This document shows, piece after piece, positions 17,634-26,443 of a DNA stretch of 64,000 nt. A program made the position numbers and the translations under genes. The notes under the pieces were generated by a model that had not been told where the DNA came from, did no database searches, and saw only the letters and a program-made list of their open reading frames with translations. How positions within the stretch are numbered: position 1 is the stretch's first letter; every line of letters starts with the position of its first letter. The DNA is from Rubricoccus sp038746605. Lineage in GTDB: Bacteria; Bacteroidota; Rhodothermia; Rhodothermales; Rubricoccaceae. The stretch spans positions 1-64,000 of the forward strand of contig JBCDKM010000002.1 in assembly GCA_038746605.1 (NCBI GenBank). The letters run 5' to 3'.

Positions 17634-19028
17634 CTAGTCGAGCGAGGACGAAGGCAATGCCCAAACGGGCTGTTCCAGGACGAGGTCGGCGGGTCCGCTT
17701 CGCAGCCGGGAGCCCGAGAGAGACCGTGCCTCGACGCACCAAACATAGCGCCCAGGCTCCAACACAGCTCCAGGCCATTCGGCTGCGATCTCTGCGAGTT
17801 CCACGCTCGACCCGACCGCTTGCACGGTCTGCGTGAGGGTGTCGGCGGGAAGCGCGACCGTGATGCGGACGGAATCGTCGCGCGTGGCGATGCCGGTGAT
17901 CGCCCACCGGAGGGACGTGCCGTCGGTGGTGAGGTCGAATGCCGTCGGGACGGGTCTCGGCGGCTCCAGAGAGACCGGGGGCAGAGGCCCTCGCAGCGTG
18001 CTCGCGGGCGCCTCGCGCCGTTGCGTCCACACCAGAATCGCGACCAACAGCAGGAAAACCGCGAGACCCGTCAGCACCCACGGGGTCTTCCCGAGCGACT
18101 CCCGAGGCTGGAGGTCGCGCTCGGGCGGATCCGGCGGAGGCCGTCCTCCCTCAGACGCCTCGGTCGCAGTGGAGAGCAACGCCTCTACTCGCTCTGGAGC
18201 GAGCAGTGACGTGCCCGCACGCCGGAGCCGCCCGTGTTCTGCAATCGCGACGGTCACATTGTCTGGCGTGCCTCGTTCCAGCGCCAGCGCGACGAGGTGG
18301 CGGGCTGCATGGCCGAGGTTGGGTGTCCCCGCCACGAGGCGATGGAGGTCTTCCAATCCCACAGCGCCCGAGAGACCGTCCGAGCACAAAAGGACAGCAC
18401 CTGATGGGCCGAGGCCCACCCACCCACGAGAGGGAAAGAGATCCGGCTCAGCGTCGCCGGATCCGTCCAGAGCGCGCGTCAGCGCGTGTTGAAACGGACT
18501 GTGCTCGGCCTCTTCGGGCGTGAGGGCTCCCTGCCGGACAGCATCAGCGACGACGGAGTGGTCCTCTGTGATGAGAGCGGCTCCATCGTCCCGCACCACG
18601 TACGCGCGGCTGTCGCCGAGGTTAGCGAGAAGGGTGCCGTCCCCCACGACGAGGGCCGCGACGAGCGTCGTCCCCATCCCGTTGCCTCGGCCCTGCGTCG
18701 CGATGGCCCTCTCGGCCTCGGCATAGCCCTCCCGCAAGAACTGCCTCGCGGTCGCCTCCGCCTCGTCCGGCGCGTCGCCGAGACGGGCGAGGAGGTTCTC
18801 CCATCGCGCCACGAGAGCATCCGCTGCGAGCCGAGACGCCACCTCGCCATGCGCATGACCGCCCATCCCGTCTGCGACCAACAGCAACGCGACGGGCGTT
18901 TCCCCTGCCATTCCAGTCATCGCCCGGCCGACGTCCTCGTTGTGGTCGCGCCGCCCGGTGACAGAGACGACCTCGGTAGGCATCGCGCCCGGGGAGCGGG
19001 GACCGGCGGCGGTCATGGGAGCCACCAA
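17634..19028 (-). CDS. PP2C-type protein phosphatase with transmembrane anchor
   Basis: A 464-residue protein. The N-terminal PP2C domain (about 20-255) carries the metal-binding and family motifs RRDHNED, LVADGMGGHAHGE, LANLGDSRAYVV, LCSDGLSGAV and GTPDNVTVAI. A cytoplasmic linker is followed by one helix (WVLTGLAVFLLLVAILVW, about 312-329) and a beta-rich extracytoplasmic C-terminus of about 130 residues. It should dephosphorylate Ser/Thr residues, most obviously the product of the kinase gene 31 nt upstream. ATGs at 19016 and 18983 are alternative starts; the PP2C fold begins at the latter. Confidence 0.88.
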   Translation of the reverse strand: MVAPMTAAGPRSPGAMPTEVVSVTGRRDHNEDVGRAMTGMAGETPVALLLVADGMGGHAHGEVASRLAADALVARWENLLARLGDAPDEAEATARQFLREGYAEAERAIATQGRGNGMGTTLVAALVVGDGTLLANLGDSRAYVVRDDGAALITEDHSVVADAVRQGALTPEEAEHSPFQHALTRALDGSGDAEPDLFPSRGWVGLGPSGAVLLCSDGLSGAVGLEDLHRLVAGTPNLGHAARHLVALALERGTPDNVTVAIAEHGRLRRAGTSLLAPERVEALLSTATEASEGGRPPPDPPERDLQPRESLGKTPWVLTGLAVFLLLVAILVWTQRREAPASTLRGPLPPVSLEPPRPVPTAFDLTTDGTSLRWAITGIATRDDSVRITVALPADTLTQTVQAVGSSVELAEIAAEWPGAVLEPGRYVWCVEARSLSGSRLRSGPADLVLEQPVWALPSSSLD

Positions 19029-19059
19029 GAGGCGAGAGGACGAGCAGCGCGGGGTCCCA

Positions 19060-20337
19060 TCAGTTCATCCGTTCTAGGGCGGAGAGTTCAGCAGCCACCT
19101 CCGCCGCCGACGCCGGGCGGTCCTCGCGGTTCTTCTCCAGGAGCCGCATCACGATCTCGCGCACCGGACCGGGCACATCGTCCGGGAGAGGCGGAACGGG
19201 TGCAGTCTCGTGGAGACGCATCACGAGCAGAGGGTTGGTGTCCGTGAACGGCGGGTGCCCAGCGAGCATCGTGTACATCATCACACCGACAGCGTAGAGA
19301 TCCGAGCGGCCGTCCAGCGACTCCCCCCGGCATTGCTCCGGGGACATATACGGTGGCTTGCCCGAGATGGACCCGTCCAGCGTTTTCGCCTGCGTGTACT
19401 CGTTCTTCGCGACCCCAAAGTCGATGAGTTTGACCGGGGGCGCGTCGGTGCCGCTGGTGGCCTCTTCGAGGAGCACGTTGTCCGGGCTCACATCGCGATG
19501 CCAGACGCCCTGCTCGTGAGCTGCCGCGAGCCCCTCACAGACTTGCCGCGCGATGCCGAGGACCTGCTGCGCGGGCATCCGCCCGGCGTCGCGGCAGAAC
19601 TTCATCAGCGTATCGCCCGGGACGTACTCCAGCGCGACGAACGGCCGGCCGGTCGGATCGTCATTCTCGCGGCCGTACCGGAGGGCCCGCACGACGGGCG
19701 CCGTCGGCGCGTGCTGCGCGATGGTCTGGAGCACCTCGCCCTCCTTGAGAAACTTCCGCACCAGTTCCTTGTCGCCGAGAAGACCCGAGTCCATCACCTT
19801 GAGCGCGATCTCGTCGGTGCCGTCCTTCGCGAGGAACACCGTTGCCATGCCGCCCCGGCCGATGGGCCGCACGAGGCGATAGCGGTCGAAGGTGCTCCCG
19901 GTCTTGCGCTTGCGCGTCACGGCGAACGCCAACGCGCCCACGAGCAACGCGCACAATGCGATCAAACCGACGATCAGACCTCGCGAGGCACCGGAGGACT
20001 CTGCGACGACCATGGCCTCTGGCACTGGAGGCGGCACCGGGTCCATCGCGAGAGAGATGATATCCGTCACCCCGTCTGGCTCGACGATGTACGTCTGGTC
20101 GACCGGCAGGAACCCCTCCTTCTCGGCGCGCAACTGGTGCGATCCTGGGAGGAGGTCTACATCCAGGCTCCCCGTCGAGTCCGTGATCCCGAGGCGTTCG
20201 CCATCCAGATAGACCGTAGCGCTGTCCCGGCTCTGGATGATCATGTAGATCGCCTCCTGCGCCATCGCGCCCGGCGCGTGAACCGCCAGCGCGGCGAGCG
20301 CCATCACGAGGGAGCGAACGAGACGAGAGGGAGCCAT
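19060..20337 (-). CDS. Transmembrane Ser/Thr protein kinase with N-terminal PEGA sensor
   Basis: A 425-residue protein with an unusual order. A signal peptide (1-26) is followed by a periplasmic PEGA repeat (SATVYLDGERLGITDSTG to HQLRAEKEGFLPV, about 35-85), one membrane helix (LIVGLIALCALLVGALAFAV, about 119-138), then a C-terminal cytoplasmic kinase. Catalytic features are the glycine loop IGRGGMATVFLAK, Lys 180 (IALKVMD), HRDVSPDN (Asp 282; the usual HRDLKPEN is altered), DFG (Asp 306) and GKPPYMSPEQ. Bacterial PknB-type kinases normally have the kinase first and the sensor last; here it is reversed. It heads the operon with PP2C and two PEGA proteins. Confidence 0.9.
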   Translation of the reverse strand: MAPSRLVRSLVMALAALAVHAPGAMAQEAIYMIIQSRDSATVYLDGERLGITDSTGSLDVDLLPGSHQLRAEKEGFLPVDQTYIVEPDGVTDIISLAMDPVPPPVPEAMVVAESSGASRGLIVGLIALCALLVGALAFAVTRKRKTGSTFDRYRLVRPIGRGGMATVFLAKDGTDEIALKVMDSGLLGDKELVRKFLKEGEVLQTIAQHAPTAPVVRALRYGRENDDPTGRPFVALEYVPGDTLMKFCRDAGRMPAQQVLGIARQVCEGLAAAHEQGVWHRDVSPDNVLLEEATSGTDAPPVKLIDFGVAKNEYTQAKTLDGSISGKPPYMSPEQCRGESLDGRSDLYAVGVMMYTMLAGHPPFTDTNPLLVMRLHETAPVPPLPDDVPGPVREIVMRLLEKNREDRPASAAEVAAELSALERMN

Positions 20338-20352
20338 GCGAGCAGGGATTCC

Positions 20353-20360
20353 AGAAAGTA
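20353..20360 (-). promoter_or_regulatory. Putative -7 element of kinase operon
   Basis: TACTTTCT on the minus strand lies 23 nt before the kinase ATG and fits the TAnnTTnn pattern. Confidence 0.4.
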
Positions 20361-20544
20361 GGAACGGACCCGTCCGTGGGGAGCCACGCCCTCTCTTTCC
20401 TACCGGGCAGGCCGGTCCGACCGGTCACGCCGGGCCCAAACACTCCGCGTCGTGGCACTCGGAGTGACCGTGCTCATCCGGGTCTCTCCGGCGACAGACC
20501 TCAGACACGCGCATCCGGCTCTCATCGCCTCGGTACACCGCACG

Positions 20545-21378
20545 TCAGTTCGCACGCTCGACACGGACCCATTGCGTTTCGGTCGGAAGCTGAGGCGCCC
20601 GTCCACGGAGGCCACCAGCACCGGCCCGCCCGCCTCGGGCACCTCCTCGGCCCCCTCGGGCCTGACCGCCGGGGCCACCGCGCCGCGCTTGTGCTCGCTG
20701 CAGCATCTCGTCCGGCACGTCCACCGTCTCGATGCCGAGGCCGACTGCCTCGCCCGGCTCTGCCCCGATGGAGTATCCCGTCGCGCCGCCCGTGACGGGC
20801 ACCCGGACCTCCACTACGAGCGCGGCCTCGGTCCACTCCGCTGCCGCCTCAATGCCCTCCACCTCACCGACGGCCAGTTGGAGTTCACCTCCGCCGTCTC
20901 GGTAGACCGTCATCCGGTCCGCTCCATCGTTGAAGCGCTCGCGGAGGCGCGCCATCCGAGCGCCTGGGTCGGGACCGCCCCGCATCCCGTCACCCATCTC
21001 GGGCGTCGCTTCGCCGCCACCACGCTGGCGGCGTCCTTGGCCTCGGGCTCCGCGCTCTGGCCGCACCGGAAAGCCGATGCCAAACGCCCGGCTCTTACCG
21101 CCCTCGCCGTCGAACCAGAAGGTGACGCCTCGGGAGAGGCGGAGGGCCTGCTGCGGCGTGTTCGCGACGAGCGCGACGGCCATCGTCTCGCCGTCATCGC
21201 GCACGCCGAGGCTCAGCCCCGGCTGGTCTTCCACCGGCTGGAGGCTGCCCGCCCAGTCGGCCGCCTCTCCGTCGACCTCCGCCGTGGCGGAGGGCGGGGC
21301 GCTCTGAAGGACCGGGGCGGAGGAGGAGCACGCGGCGAGCCCAACGGCCAGCGCGAGGAGAGAGAAGGAGCGAGTCAT
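20545..21378 (-). CDS. Lipoprotein with CBM9/DOMON-like fold and Arg/Gly-rich tail
   Basis: A 277-residue predicted lipoprotein (lipobox LAAC, residues 13-16). Residues about 35-215 contain ATAEVDGEAADWAGSL and GVRDDGETMAVALVAN, typical of carbohydrate-binding family 9-like sandwiches that also occur in electron-transfer and binding proteins. A low-complexity segment near residue 235-265 is rich in RGG. It is the last gene of a minus-strand group with the TonB-dependent receptor and the Spy-like protein; a palindrome lies between it and the receptor. The ligand is unknown. The 207 bases between its stop and the kinase start (20338-20544) hold nothing beyond the kinase promoter. Confidence 0.65.
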   Translation of the reverse strand: MTRSFSLLALAVGLAACSSSAPVLQSAPPSATAEVDGEAADWAGSLQPVEDQPGLSLGVRDDGETMAVALVANTPQQALRLSRGVTFWFDGEGGKSRAFGIGFPVRPERGARGQGRRQRGGGEATPEMGDGMRGGPDPGARMARLRERFNDGADRMTVYRDGGGELQLAVGEVEGIEAAAEWTEAALVVEVRVPVTGGATGYSIGAEPGEAVGLGIETVDVPDEMLQRAQARRGGPGGQARGGRGGARGGRAGAGGLRGRAPQLPTETQWVRVERAN

Positions 21379-21428
21379 GGAGTGGGAGATTCAGGTTGGA
21401 CGCGGGACGCGATGTCGCCCCGGCTAGG

Positions 21429-21450
21429 CCCGCCTCGGTACCGAGGCGGG
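21429..21450. repeat. Perfect 22-bp GC palindrome
   Basis: CCCGCCTCGGT followed directly by its exact reverse complement. It lies 65 nt past the TonB receptor stop, between two co-directional genes. It is the most perfect copy in the window. Confidence 0.92.
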
Positions 21451-21514
21451 AGGACTGAGACGGCGAAGGAGACAGAGAATCAGGGGGCGCTGCATGGATC
21501 ACTCACGGCACGGA

Positions 21515-24076
21515 TTACTCGATGTCGAGGTCGCCCGTGACGCCCTCTTCGGCGGCACCCTGGCGATTGGCTTGACGAGCCTCGCGCTCATCGGCGGAGC
21601 CGAAGGTGTAGGTCAGAGTAGCGGCGATCTGCTGGCGCCCGAGAGCCCGGTCGAACTCCTGGTAGAGACGCGGCTGGTCCAGGACGGAGGAGAAGCCGGC
21701 GGTACCGAACGGGTCGCGGAAGCGAAGGGCGAGGCGGGCGCGATCGGTGAGACGCTGACTGAGTGCGAGGTCCACGAACTGCCTCGCGCCGATGCGCCCC
21801 TGCTCGGTGTTCATCGGGGCGCGATAGCGGGCGGTGCCCTGGAGGTCCGTGGTGGACGTGAGGCTATAGCGCAGGTTGAGCCTCCCGCCCCAGCCGAAGG
21901 CGTCCGCCTCTAGGTCTGCGTCCACGCTGGAGCCGTCCGTGACGGTGCGGAAGCCTTCCACGCTGAGGAGGCCGCTGATGCCGCCCACATCCTGGAACGA
22001 GACCACCGCCTCCACCCCCCCCGAGGTCGCCGTGTCGAGGTTCTCGAAGGTGGAGATCGTGACGCCGTCGCTACGGATCTCTTGGAAGCGGCGGATCACG
22101 TCGCTCGTGCGGCGCCAGTACGGCGTGACACTGAGCGAGCCGAAGGGCAGAATCTGGAGCACGCTCGCTTCCAGCGCATCGGTGTACTCGGGCCGTAGCT
22201 CTGGATTGCCGACGCGGATGTTGATCGGGTCGTCCACGCTCGGCGTGGGGTCTAGGTACCGCGAGCGCGGGCGGTTGATGCGGCGGCTGTAGCTGGCACG
22301 GACGACGGTCTGGTTGGAGAGTTGGTAGCTCGCGAAGGCACTCGGGAAAAATCCCGCGTCGTCGTATTCGAACGGCGTCCCGCCATTGGGCTCGAAGGTG
22401 GTCTGGGTCGCCTCGCCTCGGACGCCTGCCTGCACGCCGAGGTCGCCGAGTTGGGCTCGCGCCTGGACGTAGACGGCGGCCTGCTGCTGGTTCTGGTCGA
22501 AGAGCGTGCTTTGGGTCGGGTCCAGAAGAAACGTGCCGTCGATGTCGCGGAAGAAGAGGCGCTCCGTGGATCGGCGGTCACTCTCCAGGCGCGTTCCAGC
22601 CTCCAGCCGGACCGCCTCGGTGAGCGGACGGGCATAGTCGAGGTTCATGGAGAGCGAGGTGGTCGCGCCGTCCGTCTCGGAGCGTTCGCGCGCGAGGATG
22701 CCGCCCAGGTCTTCCTCCGTGAAGAGATCCGTGCCACCGTTCGTGGACGTGCGAAGGCGAACATCCGCCACGAGGGTGTGCTCGCCGAGGCTGGCACTGC
22801 CGCCGCGACCACGCCCGCCTCGGCCACCACCTCCGCCCCCCCGGCGACCGCCTCGTGCGCCGCGCTCGCGCCTGCCCTCGGTGCCGCGTTGCCCTCGCTG
22901 GCCGTCCGCGTCCCACCGGAGGCCGAGGCGCACGCCCGCGTTCGCGCCGTCGCTGGATTCATCCGCGAGGCGATCGAAGGCGATATCGGGCTCGCCGTCC
23001 GGGATGAAGGTGGTGAACTCGTCCCCATCGGAGGCACGAAGACCGCCGTTGACGTTGGCGGTCAGCGAGGTGGTGCGGGAGAGAACGTAGTCAGCGTTGA
23101 AGGCGAGGAGCGCACTGGAGCGGGCGGACTCGTCCTCGATGGCTTGGTCGAGCGTCGTCTCGGGGAACTGGAAGCGGTTGACGCGGAAGCGGTCGCCCGT
23201 GCTCTCGCGCACGCTCCGGCGCAGGCCCGCTGTCGCGGTCAGGTCCCATTTGCCTCGGCCGAGGGTCACGAGCGACGTCACGTTCGCGCCACCCTGGGTG
23301 TCGCCTCCGGCCGTGAGCGCGCCGCCGAGGCCGAGTTGGGTGTTCTCTTTGAGCACGACGTTGACGATGCCGCCGATGCCGTCCGGCTCGTACTTCGCGC
23401 TCGGATTGGGCAGCACCTCGATGCGCTCGATGGCGCCTGCCGGGAGGCTCTGGAGGTACGCCCCGATGAAGTCGCGCCCGACCGGCGCAGGGCGCCCGTC
23501 AATGAGAATCGCGACGTTGCTCACGCCCCGGAGACTGACATTGCCGTCCACGTCCACGTCTACGCTCGGGATAGTTTCCAGCACATCGGTGACGTTGCCG
23601 CCCTGCGCGATGGGATCGTCCGCGACGTTGTAGATGATCCGGTCGATGTCGATCTCGATGGAGGACCGCTCCGCGTCCACGACGACATCCGCGAGCGTCT
23701 CGTCTCCGGGGATCAGCGCGAAGACGCCCAGGTCCCGCTCGCCCGCCTCGACGACCCACTCGGGCAGGACCGACGGCTGGTAGCCCACGAAGCTGACCAC
23801 CACGCGATACGTCCCGAGGCGGACGCCCTCGACGCGAAAGGCGCCGTCCGGGTCGGTGATGGCGCCCGTCACGAGCGACGAATCGCGCCAGACCGCCACC
23901 GTCGCGCCGACGAGCACCGCGCCGGACTCGGCGTCCTCAACGGTCCCGAGAAGTGTGCCGGTCTCGCTATCGGATTCTGCGCGCTCGGGAGCCGGTCGGT
24001 TCGCGCGATCCGGCCGTTGGGCCTCCGCAACGCCTGCAAAGACGGTCACGAAGAGAAGGAGAAGCAGTCTGTGCAT
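21515..24076 (-). CDS. TonB-dependent outer-membrane receptor (OMP beta-barrel family)
   Basis: An 853-residue outer-membrane protein. A signal peptide (1-19) precedes a carboxypeptidase-regulatory-like beta-sandwich (TLLGTVEDAESGAVLVGATV to VSFVGYQPSVL, about 40-125). The plug domain has VTDVLETIPSVDVDVDGNVSLRG and ILIDGRPAP; the barrel includes SYSRRINRPRSRYLDPTPS and NPELRPEYT, signatures of the beta-barrel family PF14905. An Arg/Gly-rich loop of about 35 residues sits near 395-430 (HTLVADVRL follows). It imports an unknown ligand in energised fashion. The Spy-like gene is upstream and the CBM9-like lipoprotein downstream. Confidence 0.88.
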   Translation of the reverse strand: MHRLLLLLFVTVFAGVAEAQRPDRANRPAPERAESDSETGTLLGTVEDAESGAVLVGATVAVWRDSSLVTGAITDPDGAFRVEGVRLGTYRVVVSFVGYQPSVLPEWVVEAGERDLGVFALIPGDETLADVVVDAERSSIEIDIDRIIYNVADDPIAQGGNVTDVLETIPSVDVDVDGNVSLRGVSNVAILIDGRPAPVGRDFIGAYLQSLPAGAIERIEVLPNPSAKYEPDGIGGIVNVVLKENTQLGLGGALTAGGDTQGGANVTSLVTLGRGKWDLTATAGLRRSVRESTGDRFRVNRFQFPETTLDQAIEDESARSSALLAFNADYVLSRTTSLTANVNGGLRASDGDEFTTFIPDGEPDIAFDRLADESSDGANAGVRLGLRWDADGQRGQRGTEGRRERGARGGRRGGGGGGRGGRGRGGSASLGEHTLVADVRLRTSTNGGTDLFTEEDLGGILARERSETDGATTSLSMNLDYARPLTEAVRLEAGTRLESDRRSTERLFFRDIDGTFLLDPTQSTLFDQNQQQAAVYVQARAQLGDLGVQAGVRGEATQTTFEPNGGTPFEYDDAGFFPSAFASYQLSNQTVVRASYSRRINRPRSRYLDPTPSVDDPINIRVGNPELRPEYTDALEASVLQILPFGSLSVTPYWRRTSDVIRRFQEIRSDGVTISTFENLDTATSGGVEAVVSFQDVGGISGLLSVEGFRTVTDGSSVDADLEADAFGWGGRLNLRYSLTSTTDLQGTARYRAPMNTEQGRIGARQFVDLALSQRLTDRARLALRFRDPFGTAGFSSVLDQPRLYQEFDRALGRQQIAATLTYTFGSADEREARQANRQGAAEEGVTGDLDIE

Positions 24077-24199
24077 GGCGGGGAGAGAGGCCGTGTCCAG
24101 GCGAGGGTAGGAAGAGCGGAACCAGTGGGTGGCCTCTGGAACGAAAAGGTGTCCTGCCCCCCGCGTGAAGCCGCGAGGGGCAGGCGGAGAGTCACGGGA

Positions 24200-24757
24200 T
24201 CATCGGCGCGGGCCGCCTCGGCGGGCCCCGCGAGGGCCTCCGCGCATGCCCCGAGGCGGGGAGAGCGCCCGGTGCACGAGGAGCACCGCTTCCTGCTCGT
24301 CGGTCAAGATCTGTGAGACCTGAGCCGGTAGCTCGGAGCGGTCGGCCCGACGCTCGGCGCGGAGGTCAGCCAGAGCTTCCTTCTGGGCATCGGAGAGACC
24401 GAGGGCAGCGTCGCGGGGAGACTCTCCCCGGTCAGCGCGGCGCTCGCGGGCCTGCTCTCCGCGCTGACGGCGGTTCTCGGCGCGATTGGCGAGGCCGTCG
24501 CGGATGGTGGTGAGTTGGGCGTCGCTCATGGTCGGCGCGAGGCGAGCGGCGAGGGTCCAGGAGGCGCCTCGGCGGCGACCATCTTGCTCTCGCGCCTCGG
24601 TCATCGTCTCGCGGACAATGGCGACCTGGGCATCGGTGAGGTCGAGGCGTTCGGTGAGGCGTTCGAGGCGCTGTTCGGCGCGATCACCGGACTGGGCGCT
24701 CGCGGCGAAGGGGATCATCAGGGCGGCGAGAGCCGCCAGTCGGAGGAAGGAAGTCAT
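24200..24757 (-). CDS. Periplasmic Spy/CpxP-like protein with LTxxQ repeats and Arg/Gly-rich tail
   Basis: A 185-residue exported protein with a signal peptide (MTSFLRLAALAALMIPFAASA). It is helical and Arg/Glu-rich, with LTxxQ-type motifs DLTDAQVAIV, MSDAQLTTI, LSDAQKEAL and ILTDEQEAVL. Family members are stress-induced periplasmic chaperones or metal-responsive regulators. The last 20 residues are an RGG-rich tail. The start at 24757 matches the signal peptide. It probably opens the group with the receptor and lipoprotein genes. The basic tail is unusual for CpxP relatives. Confidence 0.7.
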   Translation of the reverse strand: MTSFLRLAALAALMIPFAASAQSGDRAEQRLERLTERLDLTDAQVAIVRETMTEAREQDGRRRGASWTLAARLAPTMSDAQLTTIRDGLANRAENRRQRGEQARERRADRGESPRDAALGLSDAQKEALADLRAERRADRSELPAQVSQILTDEQEAVLLVHRALSPPRGMRGGPRGARRGGPRR

Positions 24758-25120
24758 CGGTTTGGGGGGAAGGAGGTGTTCGGTGTCGGATGGCGGACGC
24801 TGGATCCGGAGCGCCCGGCTCGGGGCTAGAATCGGGCGAATCCAGGGGTTTGATTCGCGCCCTGGCACGAGATGCACGGGCTGCGACACGAACGGCACGA
24901 GCGGCCCCACGAGGCCTGTCGGCGTGCCGGAGAACCCGTCACGAAAGGGTCACGGCGGGTACGCGTGCCCGAAACGAGCCCTCCTGAGCGAGCGCAGCAA
25001 GTCGATGGAACTCAGCCAAGCACGAGGCTTGATTCCCGGCTGAGACCCTTCGGCTGCGTTCCTCCGGGACTCCGCTCAGGGTGGCACGCTCTTGCTTCGC
25101 GCCTCCGCGCTGCAGCAGTG

Positions 25121-25142
25121 CCCGCCTCGGCACCGAGGCGGG
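25121..25142. repeat. GC palindrome, 2-nt-spacer class
   Basis: CCCGCCTCGG-CA-CCGAGGCGGG. This copy is not next to a stop codon; it lies in a divergent intergenic region. Confidence 0.9.
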
Positions 25143-25282
25143 GACACCTGGACAAAGAACACAGGAACCAAGAACGGGCTCGCGCGAGCGCCCGCGCGAG
25201 GGCAACCACACGAGATGCACCCCCATGTCACGAATGGCACGGCGCGAGACACCAACGCCTCGCGCCTCCGCCCACCGCGCGA

Positions 25283-25290
25283 TAGGTTGG
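25283..25290 (+). promoter_or_regulatory. Putative -7 element, leaderless start
   Basis: TAGGTTGG begins only 12 nt before the GTG start at 25295, so transcription should begin at or very near the start codon. Confidence 0.45.
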
Positions 25291-25294
25291 CCGC

Positions 25295-26443
25295 GTGACC
25301 ACCCGCCCCGCCCCGCCCCCCTGGGCCCGCACTACCGAGGCTGCCCTCATCGTCGGCTTCTGGGCCGTGCTGGGGACCCTCGCGCTCGTCCGGCGCTCCC
25401 TGGACCCTCGCGGCCCGGTCCCGACCGGCTCGGGCCCGCTGATCGTGACGCTGGCCGAGTACGGCGTCTGGGCCGCACTGACGCCCGCCGTCTTCGTCCT
25501 CGCGCGGCGGTTTCCCTTCGAGACAGGCGAACGGCTTCGTCGTGGGCTGCTCTACGTCATCGTCGCGCTAGCGGCGGCCGTGCTCGTGGAGTGGGTCCGC
25601 CAGACGCTCTTCCTCTCGTTCTTCCCGGACGATTTTCAGCGTCGCCGTCCGTTCGGGGGGCGCTTCGGCCCGAGGCGGATGCCGGAGAACCCGACCCTCG
25701 GGATCGTCACGCGGCTGCGCTTCCTGGACGAGTTCGTGATCGCGGTGGCCGTCCTCGCCGCCGGGTTCGCGCGAGACGCCCTGATCCGCCTCCGCGCCCG
25801 CGAGGCCGACGCCGCCCATCTCGAAGCCCAACTCGCCGACGCTCGGCTGGCGGCGCTGCGGATGCAGCTCAACCCGCACTTTCTGTTCAACACGATGCAC
25901 GCCGTCAGCGCCCTCGTGGAGCGCGACCCCGCGGGCGTGCGGACCATGATCGCGCGGCTCAGCGCCCTCCTGCGCCGCGTGCTAGACGGCGGCGACCGCC
26001 ACGAGGTACCGCTCCGCGAGGAGTTGGCGCTCGTCCGCGACTACCTCGCCATCCAGTCCGTCCGCCTCGGCGACCGGCTGGAGGTGGTCGAGCAGATCGA
26101 GGACGAGGCCCTCGACGCCCTCGTGCCTGCACTGTTGCTCCAGCCGCTCGTCGAGAATGCCGTCGGGCACGGGATCAGCGCGATGGAGGGCGGCGGGACG
26201 CTCACAGTCTCAGCCCGGCGCGAGGGCGGAGACCTCGTGCTGGACGTCCACGACACCGGCCCCGGTCCTGCCGAGAATCGCCTCGAGGCGGGAGGGGTCG
26301 GCCTCCGCAACACGCGCGAGCGGCTGGACGCCCTCTACGGCGACGCCGCGTCGCTCACGCTCACCTCCGCTCCGCAGGGAGGCGCCCTCGCGAGCGTCGC
26401 CCTCCCGTTCCACACCGCCGACGACCTCGTGCTCCATGGCTGA
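25295..26443 (+). CDS. LytS/YehU-family sensor histidine kinase
   Basis: A 382-residue inner-membrane kinase with a GTG start. Four hydrophobic helices lie within residues 15-170, separated by a basic loop (DDFQRRRPFGGRFGPRR). The kinase box is RMQLNPHFLFNTMHAVSAL, followed by LVENAVGHG and DTGPGP ATPase motifs and GVGLRNTRERL. It is the same class as the kinase at 3019-4155 but clearly diverged in its membrane part. It overlaps the LytTR regulator gene by 8 nt. The ligand is unknown. Confidence 0.87.
   Translation: MTTRPAPPPWARTTEAALIVGFWAVLGTLALVRRSLDPRGPVPTGSGPLIVTLAEYGVWAALTPAVFVLARRFPFETGERLRRGLLYVIVALAAAVLVEWVRQTLFLSFFPDDFQRRRPFGGRFGPRRMPENPTLGIVTRLRFLDEFVIAVAVLAAGFARDALIRLRAREADAAHLEAQLADARLAALRMQLNPHFLFNTMHAVSALVERDPAGVRTMIARLSALLRRVLDGGDRHEVPLREELALVRDYLAIQSVRLGDRLEVVEQIEDEALDALVPALLLQPLVENAVGHGISAMEGGGTLTVSARREGGDLVLDVHDTGPGPAENRLEAGGVGLRNTRERLDALYGDAASLTLTSAPQGGALASVALPFHTADDLVLHG

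Larger units (their letters stand above)
24758..25294. other. 537-bp intergenic region between divergent genes
   Basis: No convincing protein or tRNA gene was found. It holds a perfect GC palindrome (25121-25142), and near 25045-25085 a stretch with ACCCTTCGG and GCTCAGGGT halves, of the type seen as interspersed palindromes in many genomes. The -7 element for the histidine kinase gene lies at the right end. Confidence 0.5.

Noticed and set aside
22322..24316. 664-codon plus-strand frame opposite the TonB-dependent receptor
   Set aside because: Antisense shadow; the receptor plug and barrel motifs are on the minus strand.
24758..25294. tRNA gene in the long intergenic region
   Set aside because: A GGGTTTGATTC-like stretch suggested a T arm, but no cloverleaf could be drawn.
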